Below, in pieces: positions 27,401 to 39,301 of a stretch of DNA of 64,000 nt (position 1 is its first letter; each line of letters starts with the position of its first letter). The stretch spans positions 1,068,390 to 1,132,389 of the forward strand of contig WBMW01001308.1 of NCBI GenBank assembly GCA_013396635.1. Direction: 5' to 3'. The notes beneath the pieces were generated by a model. The model was given only the letters and a program-made list of their open reading frames with translations, was not told the origin of the DNA and did no database searches. The stretch is from Penelope pileata (Eukaryota > Chordata > Aves > Galliformes > Cracidae). Position numbers and translations under genes: made by a program.

Positions 27401-29969
27401 AAGGGATGAGTGATCTCATGAGAGGGTCATCCATCAACTTATTCTTCACTTTCTATAATTAAGCTAAGAGCACAGTGGGAAGCTCATCTTTATGCATTGA
27501 CCTTGCAAGAAAGGAGGTTATAAAACAGCAAAGTAGTGTTTCTTTCCTACTGTAATCAATCCCTGAGGGTGGGTTTATGTACATGTAGCTTGTTATCTGG
27601 ACAGAACAGAGGCCTAAGCTGGCAGTAAAGATGTTTCATCTCACTCTTGTAGTAGGAGCCTAAATATTAAGTGATTAATAGATTAGGAAGTCATCATTTG
27701 ACAGACAAATTTCAGAATAGTATTTTATTCAGAATTTTGCCATGTCACTGAAAAAAATCTATTAAATTAGGTTGGACAAGACACAGGTTTATTGAAAGTG
27801 AATTGGAGAAGGATATGTGGGAAGTTTCACAGAATGATCTTAGAAAAAGATCAAAAAATAAGTAAAGTTTATATCATAGAAGTGTGATAAAGCTGAGATG
27901 GAGAAACTGAATACAACTAAATCTGTGAACATGATAAACAGGGACTAGGAGAGTAAAAACCATGTAGAAAATAACAAATTTAGAGCCATATTTGATACAG
28001 TCAACCAACACATTTGGAAAAAAAAATCTATAAATACAGTCAGATTATTAGGCAAGACAGTGGAGTCGGTGGGAAGCAAGTGAAGCGGAAGAAATGCAGA
28101 ATAATAGATTAAAAATTTCAAGGTTAGATATCTCTTCATAATTGCAGTGTAAATGCAACTGTTCTAACGTGGTTTCTGGTTTACCCATCTGAAGTAGTTA
28201 TGCTGCTTAAACATTTTCACATTTAGGGGCATATTAAATGCTCCATCCCTGAATTGAGTGCACTGAACCATGCAGTGCATTGTCCTTCATGATTTTCAAG
28301 AGTAATCAGGATCAAGTCCTTATGATTAGAAACTAATGATGACAAGTTTTTGAAGGAGTACAAAAAGCAGATACTGCTGGGGTGTTAGCCAAATGACTTT
28401 GTGAAGATGAGAAAAATTTTTTGTTCTCCCAGCTAACAGATAGGTCTTACCCTTTCTTGTGCATACAGTCTATTCACTGAAAACTGCAGGTGTTATTTTT
28501 TTCTCAAGAAAGGTTGATCTTCCATTCCTGAACTCACAATACACATGATCTGGCGCTGCCCTTTGAGAAGCTGCAGATTTTGAGTGTCCAATGATGGGTT
28601 CTTGACTCGTGTCAGAATAGTTCTCAGCATCTCTGGGTTGTCTGTTATTAGCATTTAGGAGGCAGAAGAGGATGGATAAGTTGGAAGATGTTTTTAGTTT
28701 GCTTTTGGTTTCTCAGTACTCTAATCTGTTAGTAATAGGCAATAAATCGTATTTATCTCCATGTGTTGAGTCTGTCTTGCCCGTGACAGTAGTTGGTGAG
28801 TGACCTCCCTGGCCTTATCTCAACCCTTGAGCCCTTTTCTGCCATATTTTCTCCTGCTCTTCCTTTCAGGAGAGGGAGTGAGAGAGTGGAGTGGTGGAAT
28901 TTAGCTGTCCACCACGGTGAAACCACCACATGAGCAGAACGTGTTCACAGTGTTGGGTGTTTATGAAACATTATCTGTGCTGTGTAGTAATACTTAAATT
29001 AATTGGATGCTAGCTAGGCTGATGCACTTCATTATGTATGATGTGTTCTGTGGCTTTCTTCTGTTTCAGCTACGTAACTGTCTGGAGTCCCTGACTCTTA
29101 CCCATGCCGTAGTTGTGTATAGGTGTTTTGCTCTGTCATGGTGTGTCTGAATTCCGAAATGCTGCTATCTCATGCTTGTCTGTTTTATGCTTTGAAGAGA
29201 TGGAAAATTACCATGAACCTTTCCTTGTTAAGATTTAGGGAAGGATTGAAGTTGGGAGGAAATTAAGGGGGAGAAATTGAAGGACAGCGCAGAAAACAAA
29301 GCAGTCTGAAGCCATAATAAAGAACAAAAAATGACATATGTTTTATGTTTAGCATATTTCTTCTGAATATCACTTAGCAATTCTATTAAAAAAATGTTGA
29401 AGTAGATATATTCCAGAACCCATCATACCTTCCTTTCCGTTATTTGCTTGTCTTTTTGTTTGGAAGAAGCCAAGAATTAGAAATAAATGTCTGGAACAGG
29501 TTTTATAATGAGAGTGGACAGACTGATAGAAAATATATTCCTTGGGGAATATTTAAATAGTTTTCTCTTGCAACTGTTAGCAATGTTTGTCAATCAGATG
29601 ATAAAGCTGTTCACTGGCAGTTGATCAAGCATACTTGACACCATTTTAATAAACATAGCATATTTTTCCTATGTTGAAGTGGACTGCTTTTGTCTGATGG
29701 GAGTTATATTTGTTCCAGGCACGGGAAGGACATCTGACATTGGTGCCAATATGCCACTTAGAGTAATATAGTGATGGATACCAAGCTAGTCTGACTCACT
29801 TTGAAGAAGCCAAAGAACTTATTTCTCTAAGGACTGACTGGTTATTGACATTGAATTCTGGGGGTAAAAAAAAAAGCAATGGAAAGTGAAGAAATTAATA
29901 TGCTAACTTTTTTGTTTGAAAGGAAAAATTATGAAAATTGGTATGGCTTCCTTGCCAAGTGGAATATTT
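24410..29969. other. Unique AT-rich non-coding DNA
   Basis: No gene or repeat family was recognised. Content includes an A run at 24757-24771 and a T-rich tract ending in AG at 25308-25309 that looks like a splice acceptor but has no clear downstream donor. Open runs at 24313-24938 on the minus strand are low-complexity, rich in F/L/K from the homopolymers. Confidence 0.55.
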
Positions 29970-29990
29970 AAAAAAAAAAAAAAAAAAAAA
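29970..29990 (+). repeat. Poly(A) homopolymer, 21 nt
   Basis: An uninterrupted run of A. The upstream sequence is not recognisable as a retrocopy and I see no flanking duplication, so it is treated as a simple repeat rather than a retropseudogene tail. Confidence 0.9.
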
Positions 29991-32900
29991 GAGGAAGATA
30001 ATGAATAACATAGAAAACAACTTTTTATCTTTAGATCTGACCTTCAGAAATGGCATGTCCTTTACTTTTTGTATTACACTAGTGTGTGCCCTAATTAATA
30101 TACATAAAACCATATCAGGAAAACCTTTTGAAATCCACACAAGGAAAGCCCTACTGCTATGCTGTATACTTGCATGAACAGTAACTTATTTGACTTTCAC
30201 CACATGTCCTAATAATGCATATTATAGAAACACAAGCTATGGCACATTAAGACAGCTGTTTATTTTTTATGCAGATACTGTGCATGAGACACACCTGTGG
30301 CTGGGTCTGCAGTTGATGCCAGAAGATTAATCTTACATTGCTTTTGGGTCTACAGTAGGAATGAGCAAGTAGTCCCATTATCCATTATTCATGTAGAGGT
30401 GACAGCTAGCTTAAAAAGTGCAAACTCATTTGCTTTTGGTTGTTAGTGTGCCCATGGTGGAAATGATATTTCCAATTTGGTGTTACAGATGGGTACTTAA
30501 CACGAGTGGAACTGAGGCTATTGCTACCTGATTGCTTTTTTCTAAAATAATCTCTCTTTGGTGCTGAAAGAATTCGTTCCAGCTCTGTGCTGCCCAGGTG
30601 TTTGTATGGCAGTGTAGGAAGTCAGAACCAAGAACGGTTCTGTCTGAGAACCAGGCTGACTGTGAAAGAGATGATTTTTCAGTCTGATACAGCTATAAAA
30701 ATCCTTCTCTTTCTGTAACAGCAGAGATTCATGTCAAATTAAAGTGACTAAGTAAATATACCTCAAGCAAGGAATTCAGCCTAATCTGTTGTATTTACTC
30801 AGCATGAGAAAATAGCTGGTACTCTGATGATCCACAAACAAGGCAAATCCAGCATTCCGATCTATATTATACTCTTATTATAATGCATACCATTAAATTT
30901 GATGACTTTATTTGGGATTTACTATAGAATCTGATTCTAAGTCTTCTAAGGAACTGCAAATAGCCACAATGATTTTTCTAGCACGTGCATAGCGAAGTTT
31001 GTTCTCAAGAACTTGGAGACCCGCAGTTAATTACAGTTGAGAAGAACTGACTGAGTGATGGGAGGTTGAAAGTGGAAGAGACCTTTACTGGAATACCTCA
31101 GCAAAAAGAGGATGTGGAAGAAGTAGCCCATTAGGATACGTAGCATAAGAGAGGATTTTGTCTGAAAGCTGGGTCTCTGATAATAGCTTCTCAACTACTA
31201 GGTGGTGCTTATACCCCTTTTATTTTCCTGCAGACAATGTGGGAAAGTTGCAAGCAGTGTTTGAATATCTGATATCAGACTTGATCTGTGTCTTTCTTCC
31301 TCAGAGCAGTGCATGTAGCTTGTCTGCTCACTGCAGCTTCCATAATGCTTTTGCTTTGCTTCCTGTCTTGTAAATCAGTGATCATTTCATTTTTCTGACC
31401 TAGCGGTATGGCCTCACCTTAGAGGCAGCTCTTAGTGGTGTGTGAAGCAAATAGCTCTGTGGAGAAAGTGACAGTTTTAGAGCAATGATTGATGCAAAAA
31501 ATGTAGTGTGATGTCAATGGGATGTATGCATGATTTCTACACAGAAAAGGAGAAAGAAAGTCTGTCTGAGAATATTGTTTTCTCAAGAGTTGTTTTGGTT
31601 TTTAGTTGAAGATATTCTCTTTTTTTCTTGCTGCTGTTTCCCCAACTAATGAACAAATATAAATTAAAGTGCTGTGTCTTGTATCTACCTGTTCCTCTCC
31701 CACCAAGAGAATATCTTATCTTATAAGAGAATATGCTTATCTTGCAGTCACCATGGTTTCAAGTCACGATAGCTGAATCCTCACAGCTACAAATCCTTGA
31801 CAAGCCTCTGATGCTATATTTAATCCTAGCTTTCTTTTAATCGTGATCATGTATTCTGTATTTCTGAGACATGATTTTAAATGTGAAGTAAACTTGTCAA
31901 GAAGTCTAACTTCAAGGCTTTACAATTTTTGGCAACTGATCTACAAAAATATAAAAATGGGAAAGGCACACCATGCTGTATCGAAGCCCAAGGAGTGCTG
32001 TGGCACAATCAGTTGAGGCCCATACCAGTATTGCTGTAAGGCATCTTGGAATAAGAGTTGACAGCTTCCCCTTTGTGCATGTTCATGTGATGGGCATAGG
32101 AGGCTACACTCCGCTCTCTGATGTGACACCTGAGTAACAGAGACCAGAATTTAGTCCAGTCTGCTACAGCAAAACTAGCTGACACAGGTACGGCCTGTCT
32201 TCCTGCTACAACATCAGACATTGAGGGAAAAGAGAGCAAGCTGGCTTCTGGTAGCCCAAGTTACCAGATTTTTTGGTTGAATTTTGATGAAGGATTGTTT
32301 CTACTGAAGGAAGGGTGGTGTCATGTTGTGTGCTCCCTCCATCTCCCAGAAGCTTTTCATTATTTAATCTTTTATTTAAAAAAGAAAATCTTCCCTACAA
32401 AACGGATGCAGGGAGGAACATTGGGGAGCACAGACTGAGGATGGTCTAATCTGTATTTCAATACTGTACAAACTAGGCAGTAACAAAAGCTGCCTGCAGC
32501 ACTTGATAACTATTTGGGTTGCAGTCACGTAATAATAGAATATAGATTTCCTGACCATTGTAGTAAACTCTGAAGGTTTAGGTGGCTCAGATACCTTGAG
32601 ATGAGCCTACAGACATTTGGATGTTTATCTGAACTGAAATAGGTTACTAACTCTTTTGACATTCAAAAGTCGGCAACACAAATCTAACACATTTCCAATA
32701 AGTAGTTAAGTCCAGAGATAAAGGATAGCTCTGGAGGCTGGAAGTAAATTGCAGTGTTTCCTCATAGCATAACTCCTATTAAGTGCCATCTTCCAATGCT
32801 GCAGTATGTAACATCACCCATATTTTAAATACTTTGGGAGAGGGAGATAGTGCTTTTGAGCACTATTTCAAAAAGCCCATCTGATGAGAAAGTAAGTTAC

Positions 32901-35900
32901 TTGAAAGTCAACTTAAAGAATAATTGCCTAGGTGACTCTGAGAGTTGCCATTAAACAAGAGGATGAACACAACCCAATAAACTATTTGGATCCAATACCT
33001 TCCACGAATCTGTCTCCGTTAAAAGAAACTATTGATTTTTACTATCAGACATCCAGGCAATCAGTCATTCTTTGACAGCCCCACATATGCATGCAAGCAG
33101 GAATCATGTTGTACATTCTGTTCCCCAAGGAAATAGAGATTTTTGATGTTGTTTAAAGAGTTTTCCAAAGATAATTTTTCTTAACAATTTTTAACCATGC
33201 GTGCATTTTATAATGATTTTTTTGTGGAGATGAATGTGGGTTGGGTTGGGTTTTTTTTGTCTTTTTTTCTTCTTTTTAAGATGTGAAATATCAGGTCTGG
33301 CTGGGAGGCTAGTTTAAAAGAAGTATTGATTCGTAGGAAGGTTATTCAAGTTGTAAATGCTTAACTGCTCACTTTTCATTCAATTATATTGAAATCGTTG
33401 GTCTCAACAATTAGCTAAGTTAGAGTTATTTGCCTTTAGAAAAGATTTAAGCAGGATATGCTCTATTGTCCTTCACAAAACATCGATGTTAGTATGCTGA
33501 TACATCCTCACATTTTGGAAGCAACAATTAATTGTCCACTCAATTAATTTAAAGCTAAATATGGTATAGTTGCCTAGTATATGATTAAAAAAATAAAATT
33601 AATTAAAAAGAAATCCAACAAAAGGCCTCACATACTGGGATTAAGGATTATGAATGTGGTTTCACTCAAGTGGAATCGCTTCAGGTTGCAATTTAGGTTG
33701 TTATTCTCTGACTATACACAAACAAACTGTTGTAGGGTAGGTCTAATTTAGCAGTTACTGGGCTAGTTTGTTCCGTATAAAGGAATAAGCTATGTTGGTA
33801 TGCCCCTAACTGATTATACCGTATCTCTCTATTGCCATGCTGGTTGTGAAATGAAGAAGCAAACCGAAAAAAAAATTGTTAGAAAGCTTCTTGGGTGCAC
33901 TGATAGTCTGTTACATATTTCCTGCATTGTATCCAGTACTCAGAAGAAAGAAAAGAATTATATTTTTGTTCACTCTGAGTGATGTTGATTTATGCAGGAT
34001 TTTTAATTTTGTCTTTAAAAATAGCAGACTACTCAGAGTGCTGAGAAGAAAGAGTTATCAGACAACAGACTGAGAACAACATCTATTTTCAGAGAACTGT
34101 CTTGGATTTAAAGGAAAATATTTTCAGTCCATTCTGTTTTCCATGGATTGCCAGTTACAGAGTTGCATATCGCAAGGTTTTTTGCTAAGTTATTTGCACT
34201 GAAATCTTGACCTCCTTTAAGTCAAGGAAAAAATGGCTAAACGAAAAAATTTCAGAAATTGATATCTTAAATCCATAGCTCTGCTCCATATCTTTGCTCC
34301 CTTTATTTTAGATGTCTGAGTGATAATATTTAACAAAAATATTTTTTAGGACATAATTAGTTTAGAAGCACTGGCCATATAGAATCTGTGTGTTGCTTTG
34401 TCACACCAAGACTTCTGTGCACATAGCTGGTCTTTAAATTCACAAGAGCTGTAAGCATACTTTCATCCTTTCTGTATAGGAAGCGCATCACACAGAATCA
34501 AGAAAATTCTTGAATAAACTTTCTTAAGATTAATCTTTTGGAGTTGTTAGTTTGTGCTAAAGCAGTGCAATGTTAAAGCAATCCTTCCAGTTATGGAATG
34601 TGCTGAATAACATTTGTAACATCAATAGTTTTGAAACTATAAAACGGCAAAAAAATTACATTTGTTAAACCTAATATGTGAGAAATATAAAATTTGTTTA
34701 TCAATGATCATTTTGGGGGAGTTTCTAGCCCCCAGTAACAAGATCATTCATGAGAGGTGAAGAAGTTTAATAAAGAATTCTCATTTCTCAGTGTTGTTAT
34801 GGGCCTTCTCTCTATAGGTGTCTTAGTATGTGTAGTTTTCTCTGTTTACTTTTATGTTTTTCTAAACAACTGTCAAGGAGAGATCCACATCAATAAATAT
34901 ACGATCGATACCAACCTTAAGTCACATCGCTTCAATCAGAGAGCCTACTATGAACTATTCTAATTGAACTCTCTGCACCAAAACTGTGCTGACAGCGTTG
35001 ATGTTGTCTTCTCTTGCAGGTTGATAAATCATTCATGTGAATTCTCAGTTCATTTAAACTAAGTCATGTATAGGATTAAGTTTTATTTTCTGTGAGAAAG
35101 GGGGTTTATCACTAAATGTGGACTTAAAGCCAGGAGGATAGCTCTTTGGACAATAAAATATTGTTCAGAGTAAAATCTTAGGGAAGGAAAAATACAGGGT
35201 GAAGTTCTGAGGAAGGATCTAGTAAGGTGTGTTGCTTTCCTGTCTAACAGTGTTCTCTGCAGATTGGCTATACTGCCATGGAAGATATACCAAACGTGCT
35301 AGAATGTACTTTCAGAAAGCATTTCAAGGTGTTGAGGCTTTTCTTTTTGCATTTTTCCTAACTTTTTTTTTCATAATATAAATAAGATGTATTAGAGTTT
35401 GTTGTTGGGGCATTTTGCTTAAAAGTCCAGAACCTATAACAGAATAAATGTTAAATAACAAATGGTGCTTTGTTAGAGCTGATCAAATTTGGTCCAAGAG
35501 GAGGTGCAAGGCAGGCAACAAATGCATTGCATAGATAGCACAAAGCCAACAGTTACCAGGAGACAGCTAAAAGGTAAGTGCTCAGGAAAGACATGAGGCA
35601 AATCCTGCTTTGGTCAGAGCAGCAGAGGGGGCCTGAGGTTCACAGGTGTAATTTCTGGTGGGAAAAGTCTGTTTTACTGTTTAATACTTCTTACAGGGTT
35701 AAAGGTCATTATTTTAAAGAATTTAAACCTTTAGCAGCAGGGCTGAATAAGGTTATCTGTCTCTTTGAGTTCTAGAGACATGTAGGAAGAGGGGTGAAAC
35801 ATCCATTGCTGTACTTGGCTGAAGGAGGGGCTCGAACTTATGACTGCAGTTTCTGTCTGACCCTATTGTTATAAGTTGTTCTGTTAGAGCTTTGTTTCTG

Positions 35901-36199
35901 TATAATTCAAAATTGATCGAGGGAAAAATAGTGGACAGGAAGGGCCATAAATCTCAAGCCTCTGTAGGAGAACATGACCGTATTTTTAAGAAAGAAGATC
36001 AAGAAAATGTAATGTGCCTTTGTTAGTGCAGGACTGCTCCTTGGCAGATACCCTAGTGCAGAACATGTGATGGGAAATAGCCCTTTTGCACAGTCATTCC
36101 CATTGTGCATTTGTACTTATGAGCTACAACACTAAAGGTTCTGCTCACGTCCTGCATGATAAAGGCGATTTTATAAATGTAAGGCCCTAACACAATAAA
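29991..36199. other. Unique AT-rich non-coding DNA
   Basis: No gene was recognised. A short tandem pair based on 'aagagaatat-cttatctt' lies at about 31707-31745. The stretch 31940-32260 is slightly GC-richer, with overlapping open runs on the minus strand that I cannot match to any family. A TTGGG-like patch sits at about 33236-33252. A donor-like AAG|gtaagt occurs at about 35570 without a convincing acceptor. Confidence 0.55.
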
Positions 36200-36292
36200 A
36201 TATTAACTTTAGCACATACATTAATACATTATTAACATAGTAAATGCATTATTAATGTATTTAATACATTATTAAATATATTAAAATACATA
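36200..36292. repeat. AT-rich repeat with inverted segments
   Basis: Repeated variants of 'acattattaa' and its near inverse 'ttaataatgt' alternate over about 90 bp, giving both tandem and inverted similarity. It is probably a degenerate AT-rich simple repeat able to form hairpins. No functional role can be claimed. Confidence 0.6.
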
Positions 36293-37338
36293 GAGCAGGA
36301 TAGCAATAATTTGCAGCAGTTCCCCATATTTCTCATTACTTAAAACTCTAAGTGACCCTATTAATTTTGATTAGACATAGTCCATAGATGTCTGTGCATG
36401 GAGATGCATGTGAAGGAAATCACTTTCAAAGACAGAAATGAGCCTTCCTTAAAAACAGATTGTTTAAATATTTTTTGATACTGACTGTTTAGTTCTATTC
36501 CTCACTGTCCCAACAGGTGTCTGTCATGCCTAGTCCTGGGCCAGGGTTAATGGTCCTCTCTGGCATCATGTTTAGTTGAGCAGTCTGTGTCAATTCTGAG
36601 AACAATTTCTGTTTAATGGCACTGGAAGTACAGATGACTTCCATATGTAGCAAGCACTCTGTGCTGCGTGTTTGCTGGAGGTGTACGAATGTCTCCAGTG
36701 CTACTGGTTCCAAGGATTACATCGTGTTATTATTCCCATTCTGTGTAAGCTACGCAGATGAATACCAAACTGAACTTTCTCAGCTCTGCTAATCCATAAA
36801 GCTGCACGTTTCTGTGCTATTTTGGGCAAATGTTTTGTTTGGCCAGTATGTGTTTTCATTTATTCTATTTTACTGGACTGTTTCAGAATAAAATATTTTC
36901 TGATGCAGGCTTTCAAAACAGAATGCTCCTAAGCAAAGATGTGGCATACCCACCTAAAATCTGTCTTCCAGTTGCAGAGCAGTAACCTTCATATCCCTAG
37001 ATAATGCCAAAATATCTTGTGATATATTATGTGATGTATATTCTCTGATTCCTTCGTTAATATGGTTACACTTTCTATAAACATGCTTAAATATTAATGA
37101 AAGTCTGTGTTAGGGTATGTTTGGGCTACCTTCCAAGTTTTCTTTCTAACTAGCGATAGAAAAATTTTCTGTCAAGCCTTTGGATGATTCAGTATTTATG
37201 CAAACTGAAAAAAAAAAAATCAAAAATAAACTTTATTACCAGGACAAAGCAAGGGTCTGCAACCTGTCATAGAATGCCTTAAGTGGAAATAAAATTGTGC
37301 TGACACCCTACCATCACCAACTTCCCCCTCATTTCAAA
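36293..37338. other. Unique non-coding DNA
   Basis: No gene was recognised. The open run on the minus strand at 36495-36713 has no recognisable domain. Confidence 0.5.
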
Positions 37339-37376
37339 NNNNNNNNNNNNNNNNNNNNNNNNNNNNNNNNNNNNNN
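37339..37376. other. Assembly gap (38 N)
   Basis: A run of N directly followed by 12 A (37377-37388) and preceded by aaa. The gap probably falls inside an A homopolymer that was not resolved in the assembly. The non-round size suggests an estimated rather than a placeholder gap. Confidence 0.97.
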
Positions 37377-37388
37377 AAAAAAAAAAAA

Positions 37389-39200
37389 GCAATGACAAAA
37401 CATGATTATAGTAAATTCTTGAAGGCAGAAGAAACTAAGTAGCATCGCTTCCTGACACAGAAATAACAAGAGTTCAGCTTATACACACAAAGTTGAGGCA
37501 ATTTTTAAATCATGCTTTCATTTCCTACAAAGAAGTTATTTCCAGACCTGTTTTGACATGGCTTATCTTCAGTGCTGGCAGCTGCTACCTGCAGCAGCTC
37601 AGTGGGTACTGCCTCGAGATGATGCAGTATTTCCATGCTGTCACAGTTGTTCCTCACTTACCCCTATAGCAGTATGAATGAAAACAGACAAACAAGGAGA
37701 GGCCTAGCAAGTGATATATGCCTCCCATGAAATCCTAGCTTCACTTGGCCAAGATTCCTCATTGTGATTTTAGTACTGAATTCTGGTTTACTCCTTCATA
37801 TGGGTGTGAGACATTGATTACCATGATTTAAAGCAGCACAGGAGACTTGCATTGTCTTCTCTGCAGCTGGGATAATTATGTTTTCTTCAGAGAAGAACTG
37901 CAGAATAAATTATCTGCTGTTCCTAAAGCAGTATGAAAGTGCTGCATTGTTCCCAGTGAGGGCTGTGTGGGTAATTTGACATAAGTTTACAAAGCATTTT
38001 TAGACTTAATTTTTTTTTTTCAGATAAACTCACTAGAAACTTGATACCTCTTCCTTTTTTTTCTTTCTTTTTCTTTTTTTCCCTTCTATCAAGTAGACTA
38101 ATTGGTCACAGAGTGAAGAATACTCCTAGGCTTGTATCAGGCTTGTTCATGTTACTTGCATCCCTTGTCAGCTGTAGGCCAAAAGCCAAATTCTTAGAAT
38201 CACATATTTGGAATTGGAAAATACAGTCTGCAGTGTCTCCACTGATAATTAGGTTGGAATGAGCAAATATTCTCTGAGCAGCAAGCTAACGAAGCTCAGC
38301 TTCCTACAGGTTTGTGCCATGTGAAAGCTTTTCCAGCTTTTGTGGAGCTTCAGGTGCATGAATAATGCATGTGTTCATACCAAAGCCTCTCCCTTAGTAT
38401 TCTGTTAGGGGCAGTTAGAAGAGTTCTCTTCTCATCCATCTCTCATGTTGGAATGTAGTTATCTCTGGGACCCCCTACCCTTCTATCACTCTGATTTAAA
38501 ATCAGTCAATGCATTCACGAGTTGGTGGTGAAGGGAATTTATAGGCTTATACAGAAAGCCTAATGCAGAAAGAATGTATAAACAGTGTATCCTTTGGAAA
38601 CTAGACTAAAAATTTAGTGTAGATGGGAAAATTGTTATTTCTCATACCCGATGAAGTCTTTTCCTACTCTTAAACCAATTATGTAAAGTAAATGGCTGGT
38701 TTATCTGCTGCAGTATATCCTGTTGTTATGCTAGGAAGGCCTGGATTCACTGTTGTAATTGTCTTCGCATGTTGTGTGTTGAATGGGAGATCTGCCTTGT
38801 TGGTACTGGCTGAAAGTGGTCTCTGGAGGTGAGCTTACAGGAAGTTAAGCCATGATAGAATTAACGAAGAAGTCCAACAAACTCTGTTCCATCTGTCTAA
38901 ATAAAACAAATGTGTTCAAGTCCTGCCCTAGTGTTTTCCCTGAAACAACGAAACTTGCCAACAAGTTGCCCAACCCTACCTTCTCCTTTGGCAGTCAGAC
39001 CCTTGCACCACCTTTGTAACTCACGCATCAGCTGTCTTCTTAGACTCCTTCCGAATAACCTTCAGAAGCAGCTGCTCTGTCTGCTAGTTGCCTTCTGATG
39101 CCGTTTTTTTGATGGGAAGAAAGATACTTTCTGCGCATCTAGACCATATATACTTAGCCTTTGAATTTCCTGCCTTAACTACATAAACTGCAATACTTAC
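37389..39200. other. Unique non-coding DNA
   Basis: No gene was recognised. A pyrimidine-rich tract (T/C only, about 50 nt) lies at 38046-38094. A faint CR1-like antisense motif (tagaatcaca, then gaattggaaaa) occurs near 38195-38230 but is too decayed to call. Confidence 0.5.
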
Positions 39201-39299
39201 CTGTCAGTTGTACCACTGTGATACCCTGGAGCATCTGAGCTGTTGAGTGGACTATAAATATACACCGTTCTAAGGAATCATGTTTAGAGGAATCAGCAC
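39201..39299 (-). other. Exon-like interval, minus strand (99 nt)
   Basis: On the minus strand, gtatttctgcag|G (acceptor AG at 39300-39301) opens a 99-nt interval that ends CAG|gtaagtatt (donor GT at 39199-39200), a near-consensus donor. One frame is open for all 32 internal codons, and the length is a multiple of three. I do not recognise the peptide. Chance openness of one of three frames over 32 codons is not rare, and the upstream pyrimidine tract is weak, so this is a candidate only. Confidence 0.2.
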
Positions 39300-39301
39300 C
39301 T

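Noticed and set aside
29938..29990. Poly(A) as a retropseudogene tail
   Set aside because: The upstream sequence is unrecognised and no flanking target duplication is visible.
31940..32260. Overlapping minus-strand open runs, possible old transposon or pseudogene
   Set aside because: No motif of any transposase, reverse transcriptase or known gene could be recognised.
38195..38240. Possible decayed antisense CR1 tail
   Set aside because: Only a few short matches (tagaatcaca, attggaaaa), too weak to separate from chance.
39192..39212. String atacttacctgtcag resembling the 5' end of U1 snRNA
   Set aside because: Similarity stops after about 15 bases. It is better explained as the reverse complement of a consensus splice donor on the minus strand.
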